A stretch of DNA of 64,000 nt from Methanocorpusculum sp. (GCA_017399555.1 JAFQBW010000054.1:1-64000), one strand, 5' to 3'; counted from the stretch's first letter, positions 34,635 to 45,648 are shown. Numbers and translations: made by a program. The notes: a model not told the origin generated them from the letters alone.

Positions 34635-35237
34635 ATGGAAGAAGAATACCAGAACACCCCGGAATTTGAAGAACCGCCGAAGCTTGCCTACTACAATGAG
34701 GCGGAACGCCAGGAAGAGATTAACAAATATCAGAAATTCAAAAAGGTGGACGGTGCCGCCTACCGCAAAGTAAACCTCTTCCTCAGAAAAAGAACCTACA
34801 TCACCGCCCGCGAATGGGCAATCGCACGCCTTTGTGCTGACTTCAAAACCCCGTACGGTGCTGAGATGACCTTTATCGGTCAGCACCTGCCGGAGCTGTG
34901 CCCCTTCATGGAAGAGCCGTACAGTCCGCAGGCGGTAAACCAGGCACGCAGTTCCTTCAAGCGCAAGGTAAAAAAATCCGCGGCAACCTTCTTCTACGGC
35001 GCGATGTGCGGATTCTTCACGCTCGATGAACTCGACGACATCCTCTTTGAAGCAAACGAGGTCGCCAAATTCTTCCTCGAAATCGAAGGCACCAGTCTGG
35101 AGATTGATGACGAGATTGAGATTGAGGATAAGATCAGCGAAATCATGAAAAAGCTCGGCGACTCCGCAAACCAGATGTTAAACAGCAGGAGAAACGCGGC
35201 ATCTGATGCAGACGAAGACGAAGATGACGAAGAGTGA
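34635..35237 (+). CDS. DUF5806 family archaeal protein
   Basis: This 200-residue protein has the conserved block TAREWAIARLCADFKTPYG and the later IGQHLPELCPFM and FKRKVKKSAATFFYGA that I associate with the archaeal DUF5806 family. The C-terminus is very acidic (about 185-200). The family has no known function. It overlaps the small gene at 35224, so the two are probably co-transcribed. The GAGGAAAAC-like leader upstream is weak. Confidence 0.78.
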   Translation: MEEEYQNTPEFEEPPKLAYYNEAERQEEINKYQKFKKVDGAAYRKVNLFLRKRTYITAREWAIARLCADFKTPYGAEMTFIGQHLPELCPFMEEPYSPQAVNQARSSFKRKVKKSAATFFYGAMCGFFTLDELDDILFEANEVAKFFLEIEGTSLEIDDEIEIEDKISEIMKKLGDSANQMLNSRRNAASDADEDEDDEE

Positions 35238-35439
35238 TGCCGTTCTTCTTTCTCTGACGAAAGAGGAAGCTGTGGTTCTTGCCGACTGGCTGTATCAAAA
35301 CAGCAGGAAGAAAGAATATTTTGCTGACGCGGCAGAGCAGCGTGTCTTCTGGAATATTGAATGCCTGCTGGAAAAAGTTCTCCTCCCGGAAGACACCGGA
35401 ACGGATGCAGTGCGGACTGCAAAAGAACTCCTGCAATAA
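35224..35439 (+). CDS. small helical protein overlapping the DUF5806 gene
   Basis: ATG 35224 (an alternative in-frame ATG lies at 35206) encodes 71 residues, with helical LTKEEAVVLADWLYQNSRKK and a C-terminal leucine-rich tail. It overlaps the acidic tail of the upstream gene by 14 bp. The family is unknown. A second gene here is supported by the stop positions and amino-acid composition rather than by homology. Confidence 0.5.
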   Translation: MTKSDAVLLSLTKEEAVVLADWLYQNSRKKEYFADAAEQRVFWNIECLLEKVLLPEDTGTDAVRTAKELLQ

Positions 35440-35499
35440 TCCAATCCTTTCTTTTTTGTAACCTTTATATTTCTGCACTGCTGATAATACACTATAATT

Positions 35500-36876
35500 A
35501 TGGCACTGGCAAAACTCGAAAAGCAGTTCTTCGGAACAAACGGGGCACGAGGAATCACCGGCGAAGACATGACGCCGGCCTTTGCCTTAGGTATCGCCGA
35601 AGCCTTTGGAACTATGCTGGGGAAAGGAACAACTGTTGGTATCGGACAGGACCCGAGAACCTCCGGCCCGGCTCTTGACGCGGCAGTTCGTGCAGGCCTT
35701 ACCGCCTGCGGATGCAACGTCATTGATTTCGGCATCCTGCCAACCCCTGCCCTGCAGTATCTTGTTCTCCACCACAAACTCGCCGGCGGAGTAATGATTA
35801 CCGCATCCCACAACCCGCCGGAGTACAACGGCATAAAAATTATCGAGGCCGACGGAACGGAGATGGGAGACGAGCGGACAATCGAGCTGGAACAGATATA
35901 TATCAACGGCAAAGCAGTTGTCGCCGGCTGGGATGAATTAGGAGAAGCTATCGAAGAGCCGGATGCATACAAACTCTACATCGATGCAATCGTCTCCCAG
36001 TTCCCCGAAGGAATCGGAAACGGCATAACCGTAGCTGTTGACCCGGGAAACGGTGCCGCCTGCAAAACAACCCCGGAGATTCTCCGCCGTCTCGGCTGTA
36101 CCGTGCATACCATCAACGCAGAATTCAACGGACTCTTCCCGAACCGTCTGCCGGAACCCTCAGAGGAAGGACTTGCAAACCTATCTGCTCTCGTACAGGC
36201 AACCGGCGCTGCCTTTGGTGTTGCCCATGACGGAGATGCAGACCGTGCAATCTTTGTCGATGAGAAGGGAACCTTCATGGATGGAAACATCACCTTCGCT
36301 CTCCTTGCCTCCTACTTTGCAGAAAAAGCAGGAAGCGGAGAAATCGTAACGCCGGTCTCCACCTCCGGAATCGTGGAAGCTGTAGGAAAAGAGTTCGGCT
36401 GTACCACTGCCTACACGGTAGTCGGCAGTATCTATGTTGCCAGAACCATGCGCCAGGAACTTGCCGAAGGAAAGAATGTCATCATCGGCGGCGAAGGAAA
36501 CGGCGGTGTTATCTACCCGAACCACCAGTTCTGCCGTGACGGCGGAATGTCTGCCGCAACCATGCTCGGTCTTGCCGCAGTCCGCAAGACGCCGATTTCA
36601 GAACTCATCGCAGCCCTTCCGAAGTTTACCATGTACCAGGAGAAGAGAAAAACCTCCCGTGCACCGGAAATCGTCGCCCACATGCGGGAGTTCTTCCGGG
36701 ACTGCCCAATCGACGACAGAGACGGAATCCGCATCACGAAAGGAGACGCCTGGGCACTTATCAGACCTTCCGGAACCGAGCCGCTTGTTCGTGTTTACAC
36801 AGAATCCCGCAATGCAGCAGAGGCAAAGGAACTGCAGGACACAATCCTTACAGAAATCGCCCCCTTCCTGGAATAA
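35500..36876 (+). CDS. glmM: phosphoglucosamine/phosphomannose mutase
   Basis: This 458-residue alpha-D-phosphohexomutase interconverts hexose 6- and 1-phosphates for nucleotide-sugar synthesis. The phosphoserine is in TASHNPPEYNG (Ser103), the metal loop in DGDADRAIF, the sugar-binding loop in GGEGNGGVIYP, and the phosphate-binding loop in RPSGTEPLVRVY. It could act on glucosamine or mannose phosphates; glmM is the more likely assignment. It is transcribed from an upstream promoter near 35470-35490 (an ATTATATAAT-like segment). Confidence 0.9.
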   Translation: MALAKLEKQFFGTNGARGITGEDMTPAFALGIAEAFGTMLGKGTTVGIGQDPRTSGPALDAAVRAGLTACGCNVIDFGILPTPALQYLVLHHKLAGGVMITASHNPPEYNGIKIIEADGTEMGDERTIELEQIYINGKAVVAGWDELGEAIEEPDAYKLYIDAIVSQFPEGIGNGITVAVDPGNGAACKTTPEILRRLGCTVHTINAEFNGLFPNRLPEPSEEGLANLSALVQATGAAFGVAHDGDADRAIFVDEKGTFMDGNITFALLASYFAEKAGSGEIVTPVSTSGIVEAVGKEFGCTTAYTVVGSIYVARTMRQELAEGKNVIIGGEGNGGVIYPNHQFCRDGGMSAATMLGLAAVRKTPISELIAALPKFTMYQEKRKTSRAPEIVAHMREFFRDCPIDDRDGIRITKGDAWALIRPSGTEPLVRVYTESRNAAEAKELQDTILTEIAPFLE

Positions 36877-36976
36877 GGCAGACACTCAAACCTGCCCCTT
36901 TTCTTTTTCCCCATCTCTCAGAAGATATATTTCCTGACAGGACAAACCATATATCACAAAATCCTGAGCTAAACCT

Positions 36977-37249
36977 ATGGAGAAAGTAATTATCACCGTC
37001 GTCGGCCATGATACTGTCGGTATCATCGCCAAAGTCTGTACCTACCTGTCAAACAACAAAGTAAACGTCGAGGACATCTCCCAGACCATCGTACAGGGGT
37101 ACTTCAACATGATGATGATCGTAGATACCAGTGCGTCTGAACTTGCATTCGGCGAGATGGTGCAGGAGCTGGAAAAAATCGGAGAAGAAATCGGCGTCAT
37201 CATTCGCTGTCAGCGTGAGGAAATCTTCACCCGCATGCACCGTATCTGA
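36977..37249 (+). CDS. ACT-domain regulatory protein (UPF0237)
   Basis: This 90-residue single ACT domain has the pattern [18 protein letters not shown], with a beta-alpha-beta fold and the later [12 protein letters not shown]. Such UPF0237 proteins pair with the PFL-like family next to it. It lies 8 bp before the following gene, in one transcript. ACT domains bind small ligands such as amino acids; the ligand is unknown. Confidence 0.88.
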   Translation: MEKVIITVVGHDTVGIIAKVCTYLSNNKVNVEDISQTIVQGYFNMMMIVDTSASELAFGEMVQELEKIGEEIGVIIRCQREEIFTRMHRI

Positions 37250-37257
37250 GGGGACTC

Positions 37258-38622
37258 ATGATTAATATCTTCGAGGTCAACGAGACCAACACCATGATTC
37301 AGCAGGAAAAGCTGGATGTCAGAACGATTACGCTCGGCATCAGCCTGCTTGACTGCTGTGACACGAACTTAGACGAGCTGAACCGGAAAATCTACGAAAA
37401 GATTACCACCGTGGCAAAGGACCTCGTCAAAACCGGTGAACAGATTGAGCTTGAGTTCGGTATTCCAATCGTCAACAAGAGAATCTCGGTTACCCCAATT
37501 GCCTTAGTCGGTGCGCAGGCATGCAAATCTCCGGAGGACTTTGTAACTATTGCAAAGACCTTAGACCGTGCGGCAGAGGCAACCGGCGTGAACTTCCTCG
37601 GCGGATACTCTGCTCTGGTCTCCAAAGGAATGACCAAGGCGGATGAATACCTTATCCGTTCCATCCCGCAGGCATTAGCAGAGACCGAGAGAATCTGCAG
37701 TTCGGTTAACATCGGTTCCACCAAGACCGGAATCAATATGGATGCCGTCCGCTTGATGGGCGAGATTGTCAAAGAGACGGCAGAGAAAACCGCAGACCGC
37801 GACTCTCTTGGATGCGCAAAGCTTGTTGTCTTCTGCAATGCGCCGGATGACAACCCGTTCATGGCAGGCGCATTCCACGGCGTTACCGAAGGCGATGCAG
37901 TGGTCAATGTCGGTGTCAGCGGACCAGGAGTTGTCAAGCATGCATTAACCCAGGTGCACGGAGAAAACTTCGAAATCCTCTGCGAGACCGTGAAGAAAAC
38001 CGCATTCAAGGTCACTCGTGTAGGACAGCTGGTAGCCCTTGAAGCATCCGAGCGTCTCGGTGTTCCGTTCGGTATCGTTGACTTATCCCTTGCCCCGACT
38101 CCTGCTGTCGGCGACAGTGTTGCCGAAATCTTAGAGGAGATGGGCTTAGAGTCTGTCGGCGCTCCGGGAACAACCGCGGCACTTGCTCTCTTAAACGACC
38201 AGGTGAAGAAGGGAGGCGTTATGGCAAGCTCCTTTGTGGGAGGTCTTTCCGGCGCCTTTATTCCGGTCAGCGAAGACCAGGGAATGATTGATGCAGTAAA
38301 CCGCGGAGCACTCACCCTGGAAAAACTCGAGGCAATGACCTCTGTCTGTTCAGTCGGTCTCGACATGATTGCAATCCCGGGAGAGACTCCGGCCACCACC
38401 ATCGCCGGAATCATCGCTGATGAGGCAGCTATTGGAATGATTAATCAGAAGACAACCGCAGTCCGCTTAATCCCGGTTATCGGAAAGGATGTCGGAGACA
38501 CGGTTGAGTTCGGCGGTCTTTTGGGCTATGCACCAATCCAGCCGGTAAACAAGTTCAGCTGTGCGGAGTTCGTCTCCCGCGGCGGCAGAATTCCTGCCCC
38601 GATTCACAGCTTCAAAAACTGA
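37258..38622 (+). CDS. PFL-family protein (UPF0210/DUF711)
   Basis: This 454-residue protein belongs to the family that resembles pyruvate-formate lyase in sequence and is conserved with the ACT-domain protein in methanogens and clostridia. Visible features are [28 protein letters not shown] and the C-terminal [14 protein letters not shown]. The glycyl-radical loop is not recognised, so it may not be a radical enzyme. Its real reaction is unknown. It is probably regulated by the ACT protein encoded just upstream. Confidence 0.85.
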   Translation: MINIFEVNETNTMIQQEKLDVRTITLGISLLDCCDTNLDELNRKIYEKITTVAKDLVKTGEQIELEFGIPIVNKRISVTPIALVGAQACKSPEDFVTIAKTLDRAAEATGVNFLGGYSALVSKGMTKADEYLIRSIPQALAETERICSSVNIGSTKTGINMDAVRLMGEIVKETAEKTADRDSLGCAKLVVFCNAPDDNPFMAGAFHGVTEGDAVVNVGVSGPGVVKHALTQVHGENFEILCETVKKTAFKVTRVGQLVALEASERLGVPFGIVDLSLAPTPAVGDSVAEILEEMGLESVGAPGTTAALALLNDQVKKGGVMASSFVGGLSGAFIPVSEDQGMIDAVNRGALTLEKLEAMTSVCSVGLDMIAIPGETPATTIAGIIADEAAIGMINQKTTAVRLIPVIGKDVGDTVEFGGLLGYAPIQPVNKFSCAEFVSRGGRIPAPIHSFKN

Positions 38623-38646
38623 TTTGAGGGAATATCCCTCGCTTTT

Positions 38647-39294
38647 TTAGATAATAAGCATATTTCCCGGATGCAGAAGCTCGACCTTCATCGCGGTCGT
38701 GAGCTCGATTGCCTGCTTGAATCCGGTTAAATCCTGAGTGATTGCGGGGAAGGTATTGTAATGCATCGGAATTACCAGCGGAGCTCCCACAAACTCTGCG
38801 GCCATCATGGCCTCATCCGGCCCCATCGTGTAATGCCCGCCTGCCGGAAGGAGCGAGACGTCCGGATGATACAGAGAGCCAATCAGCTTCATGTCGGAGA
38901 AGAGTCCGGTATCTCCTGCATGATAGACACAGGCGCCGTCCATTCTGATTACAAATCCGCATGGCTCTCCCATATAGACCGGCACGCCGTTTTCTTCCAG
39001 AGAGTTGGAGTGTTCGGCATGTACCATAGTTATCTGCACACCGTCTTCATTTGCCGTGCCGCCGATGTTCATGCCGACCGCGTCAACGCCGCGCTTCTGA
39101 AGCCAGCCGGCAAGTTCATGGGAGGCATAGGTCTTTGGGAATTTCTCCGGGAAGTCTCCCAAGTGGTCGCCGTGCGCATGCGTAATCAGGACAATGTCCG
39201 CATCAATATTTTCTCCAAGCGGCATCGGGTCGATAACGATTTTCTTTGAGCCGGAAAGAATGAAGCAGGCATGACCTGCAAAGGTAATCTCCAT
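38647..39294 (-). CDS. metallo-beta-lactamase-fold hydrolase (UPF0173)
   Basis: This 215-residue protein has the MBL motif THAHGDHLGD (about 33-42), giving H-x-H-x-D-H, and a later HAGDTGLF. The UPF0173 family has no confirmed substrate. The gene ends 24 bp after the stop of the PFL gene on the other strand. Its start ATG 39294 has AGATT-like sequence upstream; no strong SD. Confidence 0.85.
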   Translation of the reverse strand: MEITFAGHACFILSGSKKIVIDPMPLGENIDADIVLITHAHGDHLGDFPEKFPKTYASHELAGWLQKRGVDAVGMNIGGTANEDGVQITMVHAEHSNSLEENGVPVYMGEPCGFVIRMDGACVYHAGDTGLFSDMKLIGSLYHPDVSLLPAGGHYTMGPDEAMMAAEFVGAPLVIPMHYNTFPAITQDLTGFKQAIELTTAMKVELLHPGNMLII

Positions 39295-39357
39295 GATTAC
39301 TTGTATGCAAAGAACTGCTTTATGTCTTTCGGGAAAGCCGGCGAAAAAAGAGGGGGG

Positions 39358-39993
39358 TTATTTCTTATATTGTGCGTTCAGCTCTTTGATTCCCATAACA
39401 AAGCGCTGGATTGCCGTGATGTGTCCGAAGAGGCCGTAGATAACCAGCAGCCAGCCAAGGAATGTCAGGCCGAAGAAGATTGGGCTTGGGAAGATGAACT
39501 CGGCAATTCCTAAGACGGTCAGGAGAATCAGCCGGTCTGCACGGCCGAGCACTCCGCCGTAGTTTCTCTTCATGCCGACAGCCTGTGCCTGGGTTCCCAT
39601 GTAGGAGGAGAGAAGAACACCAGTGATGGCAAACATGCCGATTACCCATGCCGGAACCGGACAGTTCCATGTCTGTACTCCCCAGACAAGGATACCGATA
39701 ACAATCGCCGTATCTGCATAGCGGTCAAACACATGGTCCAGATAATCACCGACCGGGCTTGCAATACCCATGTAGCGGGCAAGTGCTCCGTCTAAGACAT
39801 CAAGACAGGCGTTTAAGACGACAAACAAAACACCGAGAAGCGGGTGTCCGAATGCGAAGAGCACTCCGGCGGCAAATGCGCAGAACAGGGAGATGACACT
39901 CCACATGTTCGGCGTAATCGGCAGTTTGGAGAAGAACTTCGCGGTAGGGGTTAAAAACCACTGGATTTTGGGACGAAGAGATTCAAGACTCAT
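39358..39993 (-). CDS. CDP-alcohol phosphatidyltransferase (archaeal phospholipid synthase)
   Basis: This 211-residue membrane enzyme has DGALARYMGIASPVGDYLDHVFD (about residues 68-90), which fits the family's DG-x2-AR-x8-G-x3-D-x3-D motif, and about six membrane helices. In archaea this family makes archaetidylinositol phosphate and related polar lipids. It overlaps the kinase gene by 4 bp and is the last gene of the operon argD-hisC-kinase-phosphatidyltransferase. Confidence 0.88.
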   Translation of the reverse strand: MSLESLRPKIQWFLTPTAKFFSKLPITPNMWSVISLFCAFAAGVLFAFGHPLLGVLFVVLNACLDVLDGALARYMGIASPVGDYLDHVFDRYADTAIVIGILVWGVQTWNCPVPAWVIGMFAITGVLLSSYMGTQAQAVGMKRNYGGVLGRADRLILLTVLGIAEFIFPSPIFFGLTFLGWLLVIYGLFGHITAIQRFVMGIKELNAQYKK

Positions 39994-40499
39994 AAGGACA
40001 TCACGTATTCCGACCAGTCTATAGTGCCGAAAGAAGCAGGAACTTTGTCTTCCGCAAAAGCGAGAATCATGTCCGCTGCTGTTTCACTGTCTATAGATGT
40101 GGTGTCGATTTCATATATTTGTTCTGTAGAAAATGCATCAGCCGTTTCAATCAGGATGACATCGAGGGCTTCTGCTTCTGCATTTTCACGGATTTTTTCT
40201 GCGGAGTATCCGCGGGGGGCAAGGCGCTGTTCTAGGACATCCGGTCTGCAGCGGAGGATGATAATCTTCTCGCAGGGGAGGAAGTGTGCGATAGCGCCTT
40301 CTGCATAGCCTTCGAGGAACTGGTGCTCCTTGGCCCATGCCTCAACGTCAACAACGTCTGCTCCCATCTCGGAATCATGTTCGATGACAAAGGGGCCGAC
40401 AGTTGTTTTCAAATCGAGAACGTCGATGCCGCGTCTGCGAAGGGCTTCTGCAACAGAGGTTTTGCCGGTTCCGGGAGTGCCGGTTATTCCAATCAGCAC
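39990..40499 (-). CDS. adenylate kinase family NMP kinase (AK6/Fap7-like)
   Basis: This 169-residue P-loop kinase has Walker A GTPGTGKTS at the N-terminus (8-16), a central NMP-binding region, and a lid reading CRPDVLEQRLAPRGYS. It resembles archaeal AK6/Fap7 proteins, which act in ribosome maturation as well as nucleotide metabolism. It overlaps hisC by 7 bp and the phosphatidyltransferase gene by 4 bp. Confidence 0.85.
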   Translation of the reverse strand: MLIGITGTPGTGKTSVAEALRRRGIDVLDLKTTVGPFVIEHDSEMGADVVDVEAWAKEHQFLEGYAEGAIAHFLPCEKIIILRCRPDVLEQRLAPRGYSAEKIRENAEAEALDVILIETADAFSTEQIYEIDTTSIDSETAADMILAFAEDKVPASFGTIDWSEYVMSL

Positions 40500-41551
40500 A
40501 GTTCCTTCACCGCCGAAAGGAAGCGTTCGTTTTCCCAGTCATCGCCGATAGAGACACGGATGTAGGTGTCTCCAAGTCCCGGGAAGCTTGAGCAGGAACG
40601 AACGAGGACGCCTTTTTTCTGCAGCTGAACTACTGCATCGTCACTTTTCAGCGGGGCAGTGTTGATGAGGACGAAGTTTGCTCCGCTTGGAAGAACCGGG
40701 AAGGGGATTTCCTCTTCGAAGCGTTTTCTCCATGCACGAACGTGGGATACCAGCCTGTCCCTGCAGGACGGATTTTCGAGAGCGGCAACTCCTGCCGCTT
40801 CGGAGACACAGTTCAGCGAGAACGGGGTAACGCCTGCCATGTAGGGGCCGACGAACCATTCCGGAACAAAGGCGTAGCCGATGCGAAGACCTGCAAGACC
40901 GTAAACTTTGGAAAGCGTTCTGCCGATGATGAGGTTTTCGGCAGAGAGCAGGCTGTAGTAATCTTCGTCGGCGAACTCGATGTAGGCGCAGTCGAGGAAG
41001 AGGAATCCTTCGATGTTTTCCAAGATGCGTTTTACCTCTGCGGCAGGAACGGTGGTTCCTGTCGGATTGTTCGGAGTGCAGAGGAAGGAGAGTTTGGCGG
41101 TTCTGGCCTTTTCGATGAAGAGGTCGATGTCTATGGTGAAGTCTTCACGGGAGGGGATGTTTACGATGTTTGCCGATGCTGCTTTTGCGGCAAGTCCGTA
41201 AACCGAGAAGGTAGGAGCAGCAACTGCTACTGTATCTCCCGGCGAGACAATTACGCGAATGACGGTCTCGATTACTCCATCCATGCCGGAGCCGGATACG
41301 ACGACCGGAGCGTCATAGATATGTTTGCGGATTGCGGCACGGAGTTTTGCAGAGGACGGGTCCGGGTAGCGGTTGATATCGGAAAGCGCGAGAGCTGCGG
41401 CTTTCTGAATCTCCGGTGCCGGCTCAAAGGGGTTTTCGTTGGATGCCAGACGGGCAATTTTTTCAAACCCGGTGTCTCTGGCGATATCAGCGGCAGATGC
41501 CGCATAGACGTATCCTTTTCCGTTATATTCCGAGCGTATCTGCGGCTTCAT
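40493..41551 (-). CDS. hisC: histidinol-phosphate aminotransferase
   Basis: This 352-residue type I PLP enzyme is needed for histidine synthesis. NENPFEPAPEIQ near 40-50 and CTPNNPTGTTVP are the family's substrate and PLP motifs; the PLP lysine is in RTLSKVYGLAGLRIGY. It overlaps argD by 29 bp and the kinase gene by 7 bp. Confidence 0.9.
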   Translation of the reverse strand: MKPQIRSEYNGKGYVYAASAADIARDTGFEKIARLASNENPFEPAPEIQKAAALALSDINRYPDPSSAKLRAAIRKHIYDAPVVVSGSGMDGVIETVIRVIVSPGDTVAVAAPTFSVYGLAAKAASANIVNIPSREDFTIDIDLFIEKARTAKLSFLCTPNNPTGTTVPAAEVKRILENIEGFLFLDCAYIEFADEDYYSLLSAENLIIGRTLSKVYGLAGLRIGYAFVPEWFVGPYMAGVTPFSLNCVSEAAGVAALENPSCRDRLVSHVRAWRKRFEEEIPFPVLPSGANFVLINTAPLKSDDAVVQLQKKGVLVRSCSSFPGLGDTYIRVSIGDDWENERFLSAVKELC

Positions 41552-42653
41552 TGATTACCTCGACGGCGCGGGCGATTTCTTCATCGGAGATGATAAGCGG
41601 CGGGACAAGACGGATGTTTCCGTCTGCGGCAACGTTGATTAAGACTCCGTTGTTCTGGCACTCTGCGGCAAGTTCTGCGGCACGGTCGCCGATGGTAAAG
41701 CCAATCATTAATCCCCTGACACGCGGGTTGAAGCGGGCAAGGCCTTCGCGGAAGAGTTCTCCTTTGCGGGAGACTTCAGGAAGTACGGATTCGATGACAT
41801 TGTATGTTGCAAGACCTGCGGCGCAGGCAACCGGTCCTCCGGCAAAGGTACTGCCGTGTTCGCTTCTGGTGAATTCGAGGCCTTCGCGTGCGACAATTGC
41901 CCCCATCGGGAATCCGGAGGCGATTCCTTTTGCAATGGAGATGATGTCAGGCTGTACTTTGCTGTGCTGGAAGGCGAACCATTTTCCGGTTCTTCCCATT
42001 CCCGTCTGAACTTCATCAACAATCATGTATGCGCCTGCATCATCGCAGATATCGCGAACTCCCGGGAGGAAGTCGTCATTCGGGATGATAACTCCGGTCT
42101 CTCCCTGGATTGGTTCGAGGATGACGGCAGCGGTTTCTCTAGTTACCTTGTTTTTGAGGTCTTCGAGGTCTCCGTACTCGGCAAAGGTGCAGGAGGTTCC
42201 AAGCGGCTCGAATGGTTCACGGATTGCCGGTTTGTGGGTTACCGCAAGAGAGCCTATGGTTCTTCCGTGGAAGTCGTGCGTGAAGGAGACGAACTTTTCG
42301 CGGTTTGAGCGGACTTTGGCGAGCTTCATGGCCGCTTCGTTTGCTTCGGCTCCGCTGTTTCCGAAGAATACTTTGCCCATACCGGAGGCGAGTGAAAGTT
42401 TTTCGGCGAGTTCCGCCTGCCCGTCGATATAGTAGAGGTTGGAGCAGTGTATCAGTTTCTGTGCCTGTTCACAGATTGCTTCAACGACTTTTGGATGACA
42501 GTGTCCCGTACTGCAGACGGCAATTCCGGCGACCATGTCCAGATAGGATTTTCCGGTGTCGTCATAGACGGTGCATCCTTCTCCTTTGACCAGCTTCATG
42601 GACCGGCCGAAGCAGGGCATGAAGTATTTTGCGTCAAGTTCTTTGTAGGTCAT
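41523..42653 (-). CDS. argD: acetylornithine aminotransferase
   Basis: ATG 42653 is preferred to TTG 42668 (376 residues). This is a class III PLP aminotransferase for arginine or lysine synthesis. It has GNSGAEANEAAMKLA, the Asp-containing IVDEVQTGMGRTG, and SIAKGIASGFPMGA with the PLP lysine, then GSTFAGGPVACAA. It is the first gene of an operon with hisC, a small kinase and a phosphatidyltransferase. Confidence 0.92.
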   Translation of the reverse strand: MTYKELDAKYFMPCFGRSMKLVKGEGCTVYDDTGKSYLDMVAGIAVCSTGHCHPKVVEAICEQAQKLIHCSNLYYIDGQAELAEKLSLASGMGKVFFGNSGAEANEAAMKLAKVRSNREKFVSFTHDFHGRTIGSLAVTHKPAIREPFEPLGTSCTFAEYGDLEDLKNKVTRETAAVILEPIQGETGVIIPNDDFLPGVRDICDDAGAYMIVDEVQTGMGRTGKWFAFQHSKVQPDIISIAKGIASGFPMGAIVAREGLEFTRSEHGSTFAGGPVACAAGLATYNVIESVLPEVSRKGELFREGLARFNPRVRGLMIGFTIGDRAAELAAECQNNGVLINVAADGNIRLVPPLIISDEEIARAVEVINEAADTLGI

Positions 42654-42970
42654 TGTTGTGCTTTCCAATTTATGTGTATAATTTTGCGCTTGAAGTGTTT
42701 ATAGGCGTCGGAGAAGATGCGGACGACTATGCGTGAATCCGGGAAATACAAACTCCTGGAAGCTGAAAGAAAAAGGGAGAGGCATCAGAACCCTGCGTCA
42801 TCACCGACGAATCTCAGCGGGGGTAACTATCATCATTTGCCTGTCTTAGATATAGTGTTGAAAAATATAAAAAACCAGTACCTCTGGAGATGTGTTGTTT
42901 GGCACATGCCCTTTATGCATCGGGGCACTTATCAAATATAATAAGGGATTAAAGACAAATATAACCCCAC
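42654..42970. other. intergenic region upstream of valS
   Basis: This 317-bp region holds the divergent promoters of argD and valS. TATA-like ATATAAAAAACC (about 42864-42877) and AAATATAATAAGG (about 42934-42947) are candidate valS boxes. A short plus-strand frame at 42717-42941 has a composition unlike the neighbouring genes and no clear SD. I see no T-box or recognisable riboswitch. Confidence 0.4.
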
Positions 42971-45568
42971 ATGTCTCTTGAGGAGCTTCCAAAGAATTAT
43001 GACTTTGCCGCTGTCGAGAAACGCTGGCTTGACCAGTGGGATGACAGCGACTTCTACTTCGAGAAAGACTCGAAGAAACCGCAATATGTAATCGACACCC
43101 CGCCGCCGTATCCGACCGGAAAACTGCACATCGGACACGCCTTAAACTGGGTCTATATGGATATCATCGCCCGCTACAAGCGCATGACCGGATTTAACGT
43201 CATGTTCCCGCAGGGCTGGGACTGCCACGGTCTTCCGACTGAAGTAAAAGTCGAAGAGATTCACAACATCACCAAAAACGATGTCAGCCGTGAAGAGTTC
43301 AGAAGAATGTGCCGTGAACTCACCGTCGAAAACATCGAAAAGATGCGCCAGTCCTTACGCACCATGGGATTCTCCGTTGACTGGAGTAATGAATACATCA
43401 CAATGGAGCCCTACTACTACGGAAAGACCCAGCTCTCCTTCCTGCGCATGCTCAAAGCCGGATACATCTACCAGGACGAGCACCCGGTAAACTTCTGTAC
43501 CCGCTGTGAGACAGCAATCGCCTTTGCTGAAGTCTCCTACTATGATGGTGAAACCTTCCTCAACTACTTCGACTTCGACGGCCTTGAGATCGCCACCACC
43601 AGACCGGAACTCCTCGCTGCCTGTGTCGCTGTCGCTGTCCACCCGGACGACGACCGCTACAAATCTATCGTTGGAAAGACCTTAAAGGTCCCAATCTTCG
43701 GACACGAAGTAACCATCATCGCCGATGACGCCGTTGACATGGAATTCGGTTCTGGCGCTGTCATGATCTGTACCTTCGGTGACAAGACTGATGTCTTCTG
43801 GTGGAAGAAACACCACTTACCGCTCAGAAAGGCTCTCACCCCGAAGGGAACCTTAACTGCCATCTGCGGCAAATACGAAGGAATGACCGCCAAGGAAGGC
43901 CGTGCCGCAATCCTTGAAGACATGCGCGAGATGGGCATCTTAAAGGACCAGAAGAAGATTCAGCAGAGAGTCGGCGGATGCTGGAGATGCAAGACGCCAA
44001 TCGAGATTCTCTCCGAGAGACAGTGGTTCGTCAAAGTTAAGGGAGACGAAATCGTCAAGGCAGCCCGCGAAATCAAATGGTATCCGGAACACATGCTCCA
44101 GCGCCTCGAAAACTGGGCAGAACAGATGGAGTGGGACTGGTGTATCTCCCGCCAGAGACTCTTTGCCACCCCGATTCCAGTCTGGTTCTGCGATGAGTGC
44201 GGTGAAATGATTCTCCCGGACGAAGCAGACCTTCCAATCGACCCGACCATCGACAAACCAAAGCACGCCTGCCCGAAGTGCGGAAGCACCTCTTTCACCG
44301 GCGAAACCGATGTTCTCGACACCTGGATGGACTCCTCGATTACCGACCTCCACGTCACCGGATGGGACGGAAGCGGCATGCCGCCGTACTTCCCGGCACA
44401 GATTCGCCCGCAGGGACACGACATCATCAGAACCTGGGCATTCTACACCATCCTTAGAAGCATGGCGCTCCTCGGCGAGAAACCGTGGGACGGCATCTTA
44501 ATCAATGGAATGGTGCTTGGCGAAGACGGATTCAAGATGTCCAAGTCCCGCGACAATGTTATCGGTCCGGAAGATGTCATGGGCCCGTACGGTGTTGACG
44601 CACTCAGACAGTGGGCAGCAGCAGGTTCCTCCACCGGACAGGACATTCTCTTCAACTGGAACGATGTCGTTGCCGCATCCCGTTTCCAGACCAAGATGTG
44701 GAACATCGTCAGATTCTCCCTCTCCCAGATTCAGAAGGAGTCTCCTGTTCCAAAGACCGACGCACCGTCCACCCTTATCGACCGCTGGATGCTTGCAAAC
44801 CTCTCCAAGACCGTCGCAGACGTCACCGAAGCTATGGAGTCCTACCTCTTCGACAAAGGCTTAAAGATTGTCCGCGACTTTGCCTGGAACGTCATGGCAG
44901 ACGAATACCTCGAGTTCGTCAAGGGCAGACTCTACAGCGAAGAGCCGGAGAGAGCAGGCGCTGTTTACACGCTTGAGACCACGCTCGATGCCATGTGCAC
45001 CATGCTTGCCCCATACATTCCGTTCTTCGCACAGGAATGCTACCACCACTTATCCGGCGGCAAGAGAATCATCGACCACCCGTGGACCACCTTCTCCTTC
45101 GACGACGAAGCAGCCCTCCGCGACGGTGACTTAGTCGTTAAGATGGCAGGCATCCTCAGAAAGTACAAGCACGACGCAGGCCTTGCATTAAACGCACCGC
45201 TTGGAATCGTCACCATCTACACACCGAGCCATGACATCGACGACGCAGGAGACCTGGGAAGAACCATGAACGCCGAAGTTGTCTGGAAGGCAGAAGAGCC
45301 GGCACTCGAAAAGAAGGTCGGAGACGTTGTCTTCAACAAGAGTGTGGTTGGAAAGACCCTCCGTGCAAAGGCAGGAGCCTTCATGAAGGCAGTTCAGGCA
45401 TTATCCGATGAGGACAAGATTACCCCGCCGGCAGTCGTTGTCGCAGACGGTGAGGAAATCGCCGTTCCGGAAGACGCATGGAAGGTCACCTACACCTACA
45501 CCGTTTCCGGTCAGGAAGTCGATGTCATCCAGGCTGATGACGTCATGATTACCATTCAGAGACAGTAA
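42971..45568 (+). CDS. valS: valyl-tRNA synthetase
   Basis: This 865-residue class I synthetase has the HIGH motif LHIGHALNW (about 52-60), an editing domain (about 190-350), the KMSKS motif in [10 protein letters not shown] (about 522) and an anticodon-binding C-terminal domain. It charges tRNA-Val and edits mis-charged threonine. [13 protein letters not shown] near 180 and C-x2-C pairs in the zinc insertion are normal. The gene is transcribed alone, from the region upstream of 42971. Confidence 0.96.
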   Translation: MSLEELPKNYDFAAVEKRWLDQWDDSDFYFEKDSKKPQYVIDTPPPYPTGKLHIGHALNWVYMDIIARYKRMTGFNVMFPQGWDCHGLPTEVKVEEIHNITKNDVSREEFRRMCRELTVENIEKMRQSLRTMGFSVDWSNEYITMEPYYYGKTQLSFLRMLKAGYIYQDEHPVNFCTRCETAIAFAEVSYYDGETFLNYFDFDGLEIATTRPELLAACVAVAVHPDDDRYKSIVGKTLKVPIFGHEVTIIADDAVDMEFGSGAVMICTFGDKTDVFWWKKHHLPLRKALTPKGTLTAICGKYEGMTAKEGRAAILEDMREMGILKDQKKIQQRVGGCWRCKTPIEILSERQWFVKVKGDEIVKAAREIKWYPEHMLQRLENWAEQMEWDWCISRQRLFATPIPVWFCDECGEMILPDEADLPIDPTIDKPKHACPKCGSTSFTGETDVLDTWMDSSITDLHVTGWDGSGMPPYFPAQIRPQGHDIIRTWAFYTILRSMALLGEKPWDGILINGMVLGEDGFKMSKSRDNVIGPEDVMGPYGVDALRQWAAAGSSTGQDILFNWNDVVAASRFQTKMWNIVRFSLSQIQKESPVPKTDAPSTLIDRWMLANLSKTVADVTEAMESYLFDKGLKIVRDFAWNVMADEYLEFVKGRLYSEEPERAGAVYTLETTLDAMCTMLAPYIPFFAQECYHHLSGGKRIIDHPWTTFSFDDEAALRDGDLVVKMAGILRKYKHDAGLALNAPLGIVTIYTPSHDIDDAGDLGRTMNAEVVWKAEEPALEKKVGDVVFNKSVVGKTLRAKAGAFMKAVQALSDEDKITPPAVVVADGEEIAVPEDAWKVTYTYTVSGQEVDVIQADDVMITIQRQ

Positions 45569-45648
45569 GCGGGACAAACCATCCCCTAATCTTTTTTACC
45601 ATTATCAAGCCATGAACTTGATATCTGAGAACATCCCAAATACTAGTA

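Noticed and set aside
37258-38622. Reading the PFL-like protein as an active glycyl-radical enzyme
   Set aside because: I could not see the glycyl-radical loop, so only the family name is used.
42717-42941. Small plus-strand ORF before valS
   Set aside because: No SD, odd composition after residue 25, and no similarity to a known leader peptide.
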